Of a DNA stretch of 51,855 nt, positions 9,126 to 17,573 are shown one piece after another. The stretch's first letter is position 1; every line of letters begins with the position of its first letter. A program made the translations under genes and the position numbers. The notes below the pieces were generated by a model. It worked only from the letters and a program-made list of their open reading frames with translations. It was not told the origin of the DNA and did not search any database. Source of the DNA: a bacterium (lineage in GTDB: Bacteria > UBA9089 > JASEGY01). The stretch lies in the NCBI GenBank assembly GCA_040753085.1, contig JBFMHI010000007.1, forward strand, positions 1-51,855, read 5' to 3'.

Positions 9126-9852
9126 TCAAGCCTCCTTTTTCGTAGATAAAATCTCTGGCCTTTGCGTATCGCTGGGGAGTCCCAATGTCTATCAGCCCCC
9201 CCTCGGTCACATACCCGTAAACCTTTCTGTCAATAATCATGGGGAAGAGGTGGTATTCGAGAGAATAATTTCTATGGGGAGGTATCAGAGAAAGCACTTC
9301 TTCTTCCATAAGATATACCCCGGCGTTAATAAGCCTTCTACCTCCCCGATAGACCTTTTCATCGAATCTCAAGATTTGCCCTGAGGAATTTATAGTTACT
9401 GAACCATAATCTGCCGTCTCTCCAGCCCAAGCCAGGACCATAGTAACCAAGGTCCCTTTAGTGATATGGAAATCAATGAATCTATCCAGCTCTACCTGGC
9501 AGAATGAATCTCCATTCATAACCAGAAACGGGCTGCTTTGAATGAGTGGTTCGGCATTCTTTATGGCCCCTGCCGTGCCTAAGGGTTCTTTTTCCTCGGA
9601 AAATAAGATAGTCGAAGGGCGACGGCTCTTTTGATAATGCCCTCTGATCACCTCACCCATATATCCTATGCACAGAATAAAGCGATTAAAACCATACCCA
9701 GCCACATATTCTATCAGGATATCTAAAAAAGGCCGTTGGTTTATCTCAGCCATAGGCTTAGGCCGATCAGCCACTACACCCTGAAGTCGTTTACCTAACC
9801 CACCACAGAGAATAACCACATCTATATCTTTCAGACTTAGCGGTGTCCCCAT
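9049..9852 (-). CDS. hddC: Nucleotidyltransferase, D-glycero-D-manno-heptose 1-phosphate guanylyltransferase-like
   Basis: A 267-residue sugar-phosphate nucleotidyltransferase. VVILCGGLGKRLQ followed by DRPKPMAEINQRPFLDIL is the NTP-binding and sugar-binding signature, and FLVMNGDSFCQVEL carries the metal-binding Asp. GLIDIGTPQRYAKARDF is typical of the HddC/RfbF group. It sits beside hddA, which supports transfer of GMP to a heptose 1-phosphate (GDP-heptose synthesis); specificity for another sugar cannot be excluded. The last ~25 residues overlap the next gene and are probably a weakly conserved tail. The start ATG 9852 lies 5 bases after the hddA stop. Confidence 0.83.
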   Translation of the reverse strand: MGTPLSLKDIDVVILCGGLGKRLQGVVADRPKPMAEINQRPFLDILIEYVAGYGFNRFILCIGYMGEVIRGHYQKSRRPSTILFSEEKEPLGTAGAIKNAEPLIQSSPFLVMNGDSFCQVELDRFIDFHITKGTLVTMVLAWAGETADYGSVTINSSGQILRFDEKVYRGGRRLINAGVYLMEEEVLSLIPPHRNYSLEYHLFPMIIDRKVYGYVTEGGLIDIGTPQRYAKARDFIYEKGGLSAYSTDAFWNNGDHPEIQGLGQRDT

Positions 9853-9857
9853 TTTCT

Positions 9858-10856
9858 TTAATAAAACCCATTCGGCTGGTAGAAGATAATCTGGCTGCCT
9901 TGATTTTCAAACTTAAAAGGAACCTCCAGGAGACCCATCAGTCTGGCCCTTATCCTTGGCTGAATCTCCGGCTCAGCAAATATCACCATAAACCCGCCGC
10001 CTCCTGCACCTAACAGCTTTCCGCCTACCGCACCGGCCCTCCTGGCGACCTCATAAATATTATCGATTTCAGAAGTCGATATCTTCTCGGTTAAACCACG
10101 CTTGAGGACCCAAGATTCATGCAATAGCTTCCCAAAATCTAAGATATCTCCATGCTCATTGGTAAGAATGGCCAGGGCTTCATCTACCATTTGGTGCATG
10201 GTGGATAGTTCTTTCTTCTTTTTAGGGATATTTTCAATCTGCTTTTCGGCCACTTCAGAGGCAATTCTTGAGAATCCACTAAAGTAGAAGATCATCCGGG
10301 CATGGAGTTGATTCAGCTTCTCTTTGTTTATAATTACAGGATTGACCTTGATGGTGTTATCCCGATGGAAGTCTATCCGGTTAAAACCACCAAAGGCTGC
10401 TGAGACCTGGTCTTGAGAGCCGACATTCTCTTTAATGATATTCTGCTCCACATGGATGGCCTCCTGGGCCAATTGCATTTTGGTAGCCATGATACCCTTC
10501 AAGGCATAAATGGAATGCAAAAGCCCTACGGTAAATGATGAGCTTGACCCCAGCCCTGTCTTGGCGGGTAAATCTCCATCATGGTGTATTTCCACCCCGG
10601 CATTTACATCCATAAACTGCAACACCGCCTTAGCGGCGGGGTGCTGAATCTCCGAGGCGGTCTTTACATTCTCTATCTGAGAGTAAACAATCCGATGGGT
10701 ATGGTCAAAGAAGGGCGGGAGATATCGACAGGTAATGTAGCAGTATTTATCGATAGTAGTAGCCAACACCGCTCCCCCATGTTCCCGGTAATACACGGGA
10801 TAGTCTGTCCCCCCACCAAAGAAGGAAATCCGAAAGGGGGTTCTACTAATAATCAT
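9858..10856 (-). CDS. hddA: GHMP kinase, D-glycero-D-manno-heptose 7-phosphate kinase-like
   Basis: IISRTPFRISFFGGGTDYP at the N-terminus and the GHMP ATP loop KTGLGSSSSFTVGLLHS (about residue 100) identify a sugar 1-kinase of the HddA family. VGGKLLGAGGGGFMVIF is the C-terminal GHMP motif. HddA phosphorylates D-glycero-alpha-D-manno-heptose 7-phosphate at O1. About 332 residues is normal. The start ATG 10856 is preferred because AGGAGG lies just upstream; a start at 10880 would place that site inside the gene. The gene lies between the B12 radical SAM gene (overlapping or nearly so) and hddC, in a clear operon. Confidence 0.85.
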   Translation of the reverse strand: MIISRTPFRISFFGGGTDYPVYYREHGGAVLATTIDKYCYITCRYLPPFFDHTHRIVYSQIENVKTASEIQHPAAKAVLQFMDVNAGVEIHHDGDLPAKTGLGSSSSFTVGLLHSIYALKGIMATKMQLAQEAIHVEQNIIKENVGSQDQVSAAFGGFNRIDFHRDNTIKVNPVIINKEKLNQLHARMIFYFSGFSRIASEVAEKQIENIPKKKKELSTMHQMVDEALAILTNEHGDILDFGKLLHESWVLKRGLTEKISTSEIDNIYEVARRAGAVGGKLLGAGGGGFMVIFAEPEIQPRIRARLMGLLEVPFKFENQGSQIIFYQPNGFY

Positions 10857-10872
10857 CTTATTAAACACCTCC

Positions 10873-12345
10873 TCAGGCATATCGGCGTTTCAACTTCTTC
10901 TTTAGCATGTCAAATATAGACCTTTCTACCTCTTCCCCAAACTTCCTTCTTACTTTTTCGAGGTACTTCGGATTAGAGAAATACTCATGAAATGCCCTGT
11001 CTCTAAATCTTAAGACATCCGGTCCGGAAAGATACTTGGTAGGAAGAGGCAAGGTCTCATAGCCCAGTTGAGCATATCCAAGCCAGGTCTCTGGTAACGG
11101 CCATCTCTGCTCCAAGGCGTAATTATAAAGCTGCGATCCAGGATAGGCCATAGCCGTGTAAAAATTCACATATTCAAAATTGTAATCCTTGGCCATATTC
11201 AGGGTCTCCTGCATTGTCTCATAATCATCATCAGGAAGGCCGAAGATGAAATTCCCCATTATGTTGATACCGGCCTGGTAGGTCATGTCGATAGCCTCGC
11301 TTATCTTCTCCTGGTGAATCTTCTTGGAGACACCCTGGCGGACTCTTTCGCTGGCAGATTCAAATCCATAGGCCACCCAGTTGATACCTGCCTGTTTCAT
11401 CTTTTTAAGCACATTCTTGTTCACCGTATCAACCCTGGCATAGCACCACATATTCAATCTATATCCCCTCTGAATAATGAGGTCACAGAATTCTACCAGC
11501 CGGTCTTCCCTAAGAACAAATAATTCATCCATAATCTTAATATTCTTAATATTATAATTCTTTACCAAAAGATCTATCTCCTCTACTACCTTATGGGGAC
11601 TTCGATACTGGATGCCTGGCTTACCATAAAAGGCATGGATAGGACAATAGCTACATCTAAAAGGACAGCCCAGACTAGTGTAGATAACTCCATAAGAATC
11701 TCTACTACTCAGGTCCTCAAAGCAGTGCCAGTTGTGAGCCCTGTATTTATTCATAGATAGGAGATCCCAGGCTGGAAATGGAAGTTCGTCAAGGTCTTTA
11801 ATTAATGGAGCAGGGAGGTTTGAAATCACCTTCCCATCTTTGATATACCAGAGGCCCTCGATCTGGTAATCATCAGTTCTTTTCTCCGACTTCAACGTAT
11901 CTAAGAGCTTGAGGATAGTATAAAATCCTTCACCCTCGCAGACAAAGTCAACACCTTCTTTCCTCAGACTCCTTTCGGGAAGGGCTGATGGATGAAGACC
12001 ACCAAGGAGTATCATGAGATCAGGCATTTTCTCTCTCAATGCCTGAATAGTCTCTCTTACTGCCGGCATCTTTGGTGTAGAAGAGGCTGAGGGGTTTGTC
12101 CCAAGAACAATGATACCTACAAGGAGGGGGCTATACTCAGCGATTTTTTCGGCGACATATTCCGGGGCCCAATTCTCGGCATCGGCATCAATGATCTTTA
12201 CTGAGCAACCATGGTCTCGAATAAAGGCGGCCAGCATAGCACACCAGATCGGCGGTTCAATCCCCGAAAGTGACAGGCTCAAATCACCATACACCTCTTT
12301 CTGATTGCCTGGATTAACAATTAATAAGTCCAACCGCTCTTTCAT
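10873..12345 (-). CDS. B12-binding radical SAM protein
   Basis: About 490 residues. The N-terminal ~145 residues form a B12-binding-like Rossmann domain (LDLLIVNPGN, a D-A-D motif, LILLGGLHPSALPE), though a D-x-H-x-x-G cobalamin motif is not obvious. TSLGCPFRCSYCPIHAFYG near residue 233 is the CX3CX2C [4Fe-4S] motif. Typical downstream strands (YGFESASERVRQGVSKK, NFIFGLPDDDYETM) complete the barrel. Such enzymes methylate or rearrange unactivated carbons; the substrate here is unknown but the operon suggests a sugar or lipid carrier. The start ATG 12345 has GAGGAGGG eight bases upstream, which lies inside the longer reading frame. Confidence 0.85.
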   Translation of the reverse strand: MKERLDLLIVNPGNQKEVYGDLSLSLSGIEPPIWCAMLAAFIRDHGCSVKIIDADAENWAPEYVAEKIAEYSPLLVGIIVLGTNPSASSTPKMPAVRETIQALREKMPDLMILLGGLHPSALPERSLRKEGVDFVCEGEGFYTILKLLDTLKSEKRTDDYQIEGLWYIKDGKVISNLPAPLIKDLDELPFPAWDLLSMNKYRAHNWHCFEDLSSRDSYGVIYTSLGCPFRCSYCPIHAFYGKPGIQYRSPHKVVEEIDLLVKNYNIKNIKIMDELFVLREDRLVEFCDLIIQRGYRLNMWCYARVDTVNKNVLKKMKQAGINWVAYGFESASERVRQGVSKKIHQEKISEAIDMTYQAGINIMGNFIFGLPDDDYETMQETLNMAKDYNFEYVNFYTAMAYPGSQLYNYALEQRWPLPETWLGYAQLGYETLPLPTKYLSGPDVLRFRDRAFHEYFSNPKYLEKVRRKFGEEVERSIFDMLKKKLKRRYA

Positions 12346-12355
12346 CCGACCCTCC

Positions 12356-13288
12356 TCAAACATTAGAGAACTGATTTCTCCTGATAATCTGATATCCTTT
12401 GATTAATTCCTCTATTCCTTCTTTTAAAGAAATTTCTGCTTTAAACCCCCTCGCCTCTATCTTTTCATTGCTGATGATATAATCTCTTTTATCCGGGTCT
12501 TCGCCGACCTCAGCCTCTATAAAATAAAAATCAGGAACCTGCTTTTGTATCTTTTCACACAGTTCCCATTTACTCAGGTTGGCCTCACTTAAGCCTACGT
12601 TATATGGTTCATTCTTCATTCTATCGAGGTTCTCAAGGCAGTGGATAAAGACTCGGGTTGCATCCCTTATATGTAAATAATTTCTCTTAAAGTGTGCCTC
12701 GAAAAGAACAAGAAAGCGATCTGTAACGGCCCGATAGACAAAGTCATTGACCAATAGATCAAGGCGCATCCTGGGGCTTATCCCAAAGACTGTTGCCAGA
12801 CGGAGTGTAATGCAGTTTCCATCATCTAAGAGCATTTTTTCTGCCTCAACTTTCAGTTGGCCATATAATGAGATAGGTCTCAACGGCGTCTCCTCAGTGC
12901 AATACTTGCTCTTCTCCCCTATCCCATACCCACTATTCGTGGTGGGAAAGATAATCGGTTGATCCTTGCTTCTCAGTTCCAGGATCATCTTCACGGCCTC
13001 AAGGTTGATAGTTTGAGCCCCAATCGGGTTTTTGGCACAGAGTGGCGCCCCGGTAAGACAGGCTAAGGGAAAGATGGCCTCGACCTCCTTCAGACAATTA
13101 GAGATGAGATCTCTGTTGCGAACATCGCCACGGATAATCTTTAAGTTCTCATTGTAACAACAGTCCAATAGAGATACCTGGTTATACATAAAATTGTCTA
13201 CGGCAATTACCTCATAGCCATTCTTTAAGAGTTCAGGAACTAATATAGATCCAATATAACCAGCCCCACCAGTTACTAATATTTTCAA
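12356..13288 (-). CDS. NAD-dependent epimerase/dehydratase (extended SDR)
   Basis: A 310-residue extended SDR: ILVTGGAGYIGSILVPELLK binds NAD, DVRNRD follows, TTNSGYGIG is the substrate strand, and SLYGQLKVEAEK carries the Tyr-x3-Lys pair. The position equivalent to the T-S-E/T-D-E of sugar 4,6-dehydratases reads T-T-N, so a 4,6-dehydratase role is unlikely and an epimerase or reductase is favoured. The start is TTG 13288 with AGGGGTG eight bases upstream. It is the first gene of the 1981-13288 operon, so its promoter should lie in the 13289-13503 gap. Confidence 0.8.
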   Translation of the reverse strand: MKILVTGGAGYIGSILVPELLKNGYEVIAVDNFMYNQVSLLDCCYNENLKIIRGDVRNRDLISNCLKEVEAIFPLACLTGAPLCAKNPIGAQTINLEAVKMILELRSKDQPIIFPTTNSGYGIGEKSKYCTEETPLRPISLYGQLKVEAEKMLLDDGNCITLRLATVFGISPRMRLDLLVNDFVYRAVTDRFLVLFEAHFKRNYLHIRDATRVFIHCLENLDRMKNEPYNVGLSEANLSKWELCEKIQKQVPDFYFIEAEVGEDPDKRDYIISNEKIEARGFKAEISLKEGIEELIKGYQIIRRNQFSNV

Positions 13289-13503
13289 TATCTATACACC
13301 CCTTTCAACAAAGAGATTGCCAAAAAAGCAACTATTCAGCCACAAAGCCACTGAGTCACGAAGAAAATAATGGAATAGCCCACGACATTACGGTAACTTT
13401 AGCTATTTATCGGGTTGTTGAATTTTTTGACAGATACAGCCTAAATAAAAGTGGGCATTAGAGACAAAAAGACAAATTCTGTCTCAGACAAATTTTGTCT
13501 GTT
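13289..13503. other. Intergenic gap with a degenerate repeat end and a palindrome
   Basis: Near 13327-13375 is a degenerate left end of the GTAACCGTTCAGC family (AACTATTCAGCCACAAAGCCA) without a clear partner. CAGACAAATTTTGTCTG (13485-13501) is a 17-base perfect palindrome directly after the ATPase stop codon, and further (A)GACAAA units lie beside it. It could be a transcription terminator for the ATPase gene or an operator; a strong T-run is missing. No gene is seen. Confidence 0.4.
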
Positions 13504-14631
13504 TTATAATATCTTCTCGCTAAATCTAAGAATTAGATACTCTTTAAAAAAAGGATCTGCAATCTCATATGCTTGATTAGTTTTCTTAATGATTCCTTTG
13601 CCTTTTAATCCTCTTAAAATTCGAGAAAGATTGATTTCTTTCAACTCTTTTATGGAATAGAGAGGTTTCTTAGAGAAAAGTATGGTTCTTAAGGCATCAC
13701 GGTAATGCCTCTTTCCTAATAGCTCTGTCCACAATTGCTCAAAGAAGTTCCGTTCCTCTAAGATGGCATCCAAATAAGCCCTCTCAATATCTTCCTTCTC
13801 AATGGTATTTTTTCCAAGCAGATTAAAGTAGATCCTTTGGCAGAGAAGTTGGGTATAATAGGGATGGCCTTTGGTCTTTTGGGCAATGAAATCAGTATGT
13901 TCTGAGTTGATTGCAATTCCCTCCTGGCTAAATTTTTTCTCAACATATCTTCTTATTCTATCAAGGGGTAAGAGGTTCAAATTTTGGATAATACCAAATC
14001 TAAAAAAGGGCTGCTCTCTGCTTAGAAAGAGTTCGTTCATCACGCTTTCTTGGCTTCCAGTAAAGAGATAACTTGTCTTTTCCTGAAGTTGAAAAATAGA
14101 TCTCATTAGCTTCAGTAATTCTAAGCCATTTAATTTTGCCAGATCGCCAAATTCATCAAAGACCACCACCATTTTTTTGTTCTCTTTTATTCCTATCTTA
14201 TCTGGAAAATTTAAGGTTTCTCGTAAGAGTTCCCATTCATCTACGCCTTCATCCTTAAACTTCAGGACAAACTCAAACTCTTCTATAACTTGTTTAAATT
14301 CTATCGATTTCAGTAGAGTAGCAAACTTTTCTCTTATCATCCTTGAAAAATTTCTGATTTTCTTATTCTCTAAAGTTTTTTCTGTAATCTGCCTGGCTAA
14401 ATCATATCTATCAAGGATAGAAAAGATATCTAAATAAAGAGTGTAACATCCTTCCTTCTTTAACCTTCTTAATATCTCCAAACTCAGAGATGTCTTTCCA
14501 TATCTTCTTGGAGAGATTAAAATGACACTCTGGCCGGACATAAGCATCTTAGAAATACTTTCTAATTCCTTCTCTCTTCCTATCAGATCGTCACTTTTGG
14601 CTGGAATGCCCACTGGAAATGGATTCTTCAT
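13504..14631 (-). CDS. AAA ATPase, archaeal-type (PF01637-like) with C-terminal winged helix
   Basis: 375 residues. The N-terminus LIGREKELESISKML is the usual pre-Walker segment of this ATPase group. ISPRRYGKTSLSLEIL is a Walker A variant (P-R-R-Y-G-K-T-S), VVVFDEFGDL is Walker B, and LFTGSQES is the sensor-1 strand. Residues ~290-375 look like a winged helix (IKELKEINLSRILRGLKGKG). Such STAND-like ATPases are abundant in archaea and uncultivated bacteria, often next to toxin-antitoxin genes, with unknown function. It lies between the glycan operon and a HepT/MNT pair and is probably an insertion, not a glycan gene. Confidence 0.8.
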   Translation of the reverse strand: MKNPFPVGIPAKSDDLIGREKELESISKMLMSGQSVILISPRRYGKTSLSLEILRRLKKEGCYTLYLDIFSILDRYDLARQITEKTLENKKIRNFSRMIREKFATLLKSIEFKQVIEEFEFVLKFKDEGVDEWELLRETLNFPDKIGIKENKKMVVVFDEFGDLAKLNGLELLKLMRSIFQLQEKTSYLFTGSQESVMNELFLSREQPFFRFGIIQNLNLLPLDRIRRYVEKKFSQEGIAINSEHTDFIAQKTKGHPYYTQLLCQRIYFNLLGKNTIEKEDIERAYLDAILEERNFFEQLWTELLGKRHYRDALRTILFSKKPLYSIKELKEINLSRILRGLKGKGIIKKTNQAYEIADPFFKEYLILRFSEKIL

Positions 14632-14664
14632 TGATTAAAAACTCCTCTTTCTTCAACCGGCAAT

Positions 14665-14727
14665 TCACAATTCTCTTAGATTCTCTCTTGCCTTTTTATG
14701 CCCTGGAATAAACTGGAGGCACCTTTC
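14665..14727 (-). pseudogene. Relic of the locus TPR cassette (last helix only)
   Basis: The minus strand reads FERCLQFIPGHKKARENLRE, then Leu and TGA at 14665-14667. This is the same C-terminal helix as (F-E-E-C-L-R-x-I-P-x-H-K-K-A-K-E-N-L) in the four TPR-fused enzymes. An in-frame stop lies immediately upstream, so only about 20 codons survive. It marks the former 3' end of another TPR-fused gene removed by the ATPase/toxin-antitoxin insertion. Confidence 0.6.
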
Positions 14728-14778
14728 AAAAAACTACCAAGATCATTTTGTGTAAAAAGAATTATTTCATCAATCCTT

Positions 14779-15213
14779 TTACATCTTTTTTGCAAGATAC
14801 ATCTCAATTCTCTTTAAGGTTTCAAAGACTACTTTTGACCTTTCATAAATCTCATTATAAAGGTCTTTTAACTCTTCGGTAATATATGCATGAGCTATTT
14901 TATTCCTAAGTATTCTTGCCTCAAACCAGAAATCAACATCATCTATAATCTCAATCTTCTGCATATTTAGTAATCTATCTCTCAAGGTATCACTTATCCT
15001 TGCATGAGTAAACATCTCAAGTCCTTTTAAAAAACTGAGTGTTAATTCTATGCTTTTTTCAAATCTGAAAGACAAAGAATCATAGTATTCCAGCTCCTCA
15101 GGAGTATATATCTTATGTATCTTATAAGGTTTATACTTCTTTATTGATGCCTCAAGTAATATAACAGCCTTTTTTAGGTCTTCAAATTCCTGAAATATCA
15201 ACTCTTTTTGCAT
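14779..15213 (-). CDS. HepT-like HEPN ribonuclease toxin
   Basis: A 144-residue all-helical protein. RNKIAHAY near residue 109 fits the R-x4-H-x-Y motif of HepT HEPN RNases; in known systems the Tyr is AMPylated by the MntA antitoxin. It overlaps the upstream MNT gene by 32 bases, the usual antitoxin-then-toxin order. The likely role is a type VII toxin-antitoxin module that maintains this insert or defends against phage; the activity is inferred from family only. Confidence 0.75.
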   Translation of the reverse strand: MQKELIFQEFEDLKKAVILLEASIKKYKPYKIHKIYTPEELEYYDSLSFRFEKSIELTLSFLKGLEMFTHARISDTLRDRLLNMQKIEIIDDVDFWFEARILRNKIAHAYITEELKDLYNEIYERSKVVFETLKRIEMYLAKKM

Positions 15214-15469
15214 TCTTCATAACCTCTCTGCAAAATGGGGTATCCCTATAAACTACAATATCAATCCTTTCCTCACACTTTGAAAAAAATCTTGCCTGAA
15301 TCCTTAAGGAAAGTTTTAATCTGTTTACATTAGTTTGCGGAATTAAAAGCAAATCAATATCGCCACCTTTCTTTTTCTCATCAAGCCTTGAGCCAAAAAG
15401 ATATATCTCACCTTTAAAATCCGCCAAGGCAAATCTCAACCCTTCTTTCTCCTGTTTATCTAAACGCAT
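15182..15469 (-). CDS. MntA-like minimal nucleotidyltransferase antitoxin
   Basis: About 95 residues. EIYLFGSRLDEKKKGGDIDL carries the G-S-x(n)-D-x-D metal and nucleotide site of minimal nucleotidyltransferases, and RIDIVVYRD supplies a third acidic strand. A start at ATG 15469 is preferred, with AGGTGA about 9 bases upstream; GTG 15484 is possible. Paired with the HepT gene that it overlaps. It would silence the toxin by transferring AMP to its Tyr. Confidence 0.75.
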   Translation of the reverse strand: MRLDKQEKEGLRFALADFKGEIYLFGSRLDEKKKGGDIDLLLIPQTNVNRLKLSLRIQARFFSKCEERIDIVVYRDTPFCREVMKNAKRVDISGI

Positions 15470-15624
15470 TGTATATGGGGTCACCTATTTAGGTAATTGT
15501 CAAGTACAAACAGAGTAATCCCTTTAAGTGATTCCTCGCTCCAAAAAAATAAGGGACGTTGCGTTGGTAAAAAACGTAAGAAATCATCCTAATAGCTTAT
15601 CTTTTAAGTCACTATTGTTGTTAA

Positions 15625-15754
15625 CTTGACAGTTAAAAGTTCTCACGGGTTTTCAAGCCTAACCCATTTAGAATAGGACATTTACCTCTAAAGGCGGCTC
15701 GGCTTACAAACACCAACAATACCAATGGGTTACGGAGAACTTTTAGCTGTCGAG
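15625..15754. repeat. 130-bp MITE-like element A, copy 1
   Basis: The ends CTTGACAGTTAAAAGTT and AACTTTTAGCTGTCGAG are near-perfect inverted repeats. The interior (ACCCATTTAGAATAGGACAT and CAAACACCAACAATACCAAT) is almost identical to the copy at 28006-28135, and both are 130 bp long. It lies in the gap between the MNT gene and the transketolase genes. The rest of the gap (15485-15624 and 15755-15780) shows no gene. Confidence 0.75.
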
Positions 15755-15780
15755 TATTTAGGTTACGTGATAATCCCTGT

Positions 15781-16749
15781 TTAACAAAAAGATTGCTCGA
15801 AGCCTTTAATAGTCTTAATAATGCTCTCTTCATCAAAGCCATGTAATCGGTATAGGTAATCCCTACTTCCCATATCAAAGACATATTTATCCTTAAACCC
15901 AAAATTCATCAATCTGATCCTCGAGTTTTTATTCTTTAATATATTTAATACCAGACTATCTAAACCCCCTTTATCTATAAATGCCTCTTCAATTGTGAAA
16001 ACAGATTCATATCCCTTTAGTCTCTCAAAAAGAAGAGTCTCATCAATTGGTTTTAACCTAAAGAGATCTATCACTCCAAGATCTATTTTACTCTTCTTTA
16101 TTTCTTTTGCTATCTTTAGCGCCTTATGAGTCATATATCCTGTAGAGACTATGCAGACTTTCTCTCCTTTCAATAGTTCACAGAATCCATTCTCTAAATC
16201 GAATCTTTCAACATTATTATATATTTGTGGCAATGGCTTTCCGTCTAATCTTATATACTTGGGTTTCTTAATGTTAATAGAGAGATCTACAAAACTCTCT
16301 GCAAGTTGCCAGTCACTTGGTGAGAATACCATAAAATTAGGAAGTGTTCTTATTATGGAGATGTCCTCAAAGCAATGGTGTGTAGGTCCGGATACTTCGT
16401 AACTCACTCCTGCTCCAACTCCTATTAGATTAACATTTATATCTTTTATTTGTGAGGTCAAAGATAGATTCACCCGCAGCTGTTCATAGGCCCTCATTGT
16501 CAAAAAGGGGGCTATAGCATAGGCATATACAGTAAAGCCCTCAAGAGCCAACCCTGCCGATAGATTTATAAGGTTTTGCTCAGCAATTCCAACATTTATA
16601 AATCTATCTTTAAATTTTTTCCTCAGTTTATCAAGGGCTGGTGATCCAAAATCAGCAGATAGAAAGAAGATATTTTCATTATGAAACATCCTTTTATAGA
16701 CCTCTTCTATCAAAACATCCCTCATTATTTTTGCCGGGGTACTTTTCAC
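15781..16749 (-). CDS. Transketolase C-terminal subunit
   Basis: The 322-residue half of a split transketolase. RFINVGIAEQNLINLSAGLA contains the Glu that activates thiamine diphosphate, GPTHHCFEDISIIRTLPN is the Pyr-domain signature, and the last ~120 residues form the transketolase C domain. GTG 16749 overlaps the stop of the N-terminal subunit gene by four bases. Together they would transfer two-carbon units between ketose and aldose phosphates. In a locus with hddA and hddC, supply of sedoheptulose-7-phosphate for heptose synthesis is a reasonable inference. Confidence 0.9.
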   Translation of the reverse strand: MKSTPAKIMRDVLIEEVYKRMFHNENIFFLSADFGSPALDKLRKKFKDRFINVGIAEQNLINLSAGLALEGFTVYAYAIAPFLTMRAYEQLRVNLSLTSQIKDINVNLIGVGAGVSYEVSGPTHHCFEDISIIRTLPNFMVFSPSDWQLAESFVDLSINIKKPKYIRLDGKPLPQIYNNVERFDLENGFCELLKGEKVCIVSTGYMTHKALKIAKEIKKSKIDLGVIDLFRLKPIDETLLFERLKGYESVFTIEEAFIDKGGLDSLVLNILKNKNSRIRLMNFGFKDKYVFDMGSRDYLYRLHGFDEESIIKTIKGFEQSFC

Positions 16750-17573
16750 TTCAACTCCTTAAGTAAACTGTCGACTTCGTCTTTAGTTAACGATTTTACA
16801 TGGCAGAGGGGGTCATTTTCTAATGAAGGAACACCCTTTCCTTTTATTGTATTTGCGATTATTGCCTTGGGATGGCTGCCATCTTTATTCTTAAATTCTG
16901 TTATAGCAAGATATAGTTCTTCTACATCATGACCATTAACACTCTCTGCATTCCAGTTAAAACTCCTAAACCTATCCTCTATTGGTTCCAAGTCTATGAT
17001 ATTTTTGCAGTAATCAAGCATAGATCTCTTATTATTATCAACAATAGCGATTAGATTATCCAGTCTATGATGAGAGGCAAACATAATTGCCTCCCAAACA
17101 GCCCCTTCAAACAATTCACCGTCACCCAACACAACAAATATATAAGCCTCTATTCTTCTCCTTTTAAGTGCCAGAGCCATGCCACAGGCAACTCCAAGTC
17201 CATGCCCTAAAGCGCCATTCACTGTCTCAAAACCTGGGATTATAGGGTCTGGAATACCCCCCAAGAAAGAGCCTTCCTTACCAACCCTTTTGAGTTCCCT
17301 TTTATCAAAGAAACCAAAGTCAGCAAGTATGGGGTATAAAGATATTGCTCCATGACCCTTACTCACTATCAATCTATCTCTACTTTCCCATTGTGTATTA
17401 TCTGGATCAAACCTCAGAATCTTCCCATACCATAAGACGGTAAATATCTCCACATCGGATAAAGAGGATGCCAGTCTTGTTCCTGGGGCAATCTTGTGTA
17501 TTTTAAGGGTCTCTTGCCTTACCCACAAAGCCTTTTGTTTTAAGAATTCAATCAAATCCAAACTAACCTTCAT
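16746..17573 (-). CDS. Transketolase N-terminal subunit
   Basis: 275 residues, the thiamine diphosphate-binding half. SKGHGAISLYPILADFG carries the catalytic His, GALGHGLGVACGMALA is the phosphate loop, and VVLGDGELFEGAVWEA through IVDNNKRS is the G-D-G...N-N cofactor motif. Split transketolases are common in archaea, in sugar clusters and in many uncultivated bacteria. The start ATG 17573 overlaps the end of the AlbA_2 gene by 11 bases; the pair is translationally coupled. Confidence 0.9.
   Translation of the reverse strand: MKVSLDLIEFLKQKALWVRQETLKIHKIAPGTRLASSLSDVEIFTVLWYGKILRFDPDNTQWESRDRLIVSKGHGAISLYPILADFGFFDKRELKRVGKEGSFLGGIPDPIIPGFETVNGALGHGLGVACGMALALKRRRIEAYIFVVLGDGELFEGAVWEAIMFASHHRLDNLIAIVDNNKRSMLDYCKNIIDLEPIEDRFRSFNWNAESVNGHDVEELYLAITEFKNKDGSHPKAIIANTIKGKGVPSLENDPLCHVKSLTKDEVDSLLKELK

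Noticed and set aside
12356-13288. SDR as the missing GDP-sugar 4,6-dehydratase
   Set aside because: The position of the catalytic Asp/Glu (T-S-E/T-D-E) reads T-T-N, so this enzyme is more likely an epimerase or reductase.
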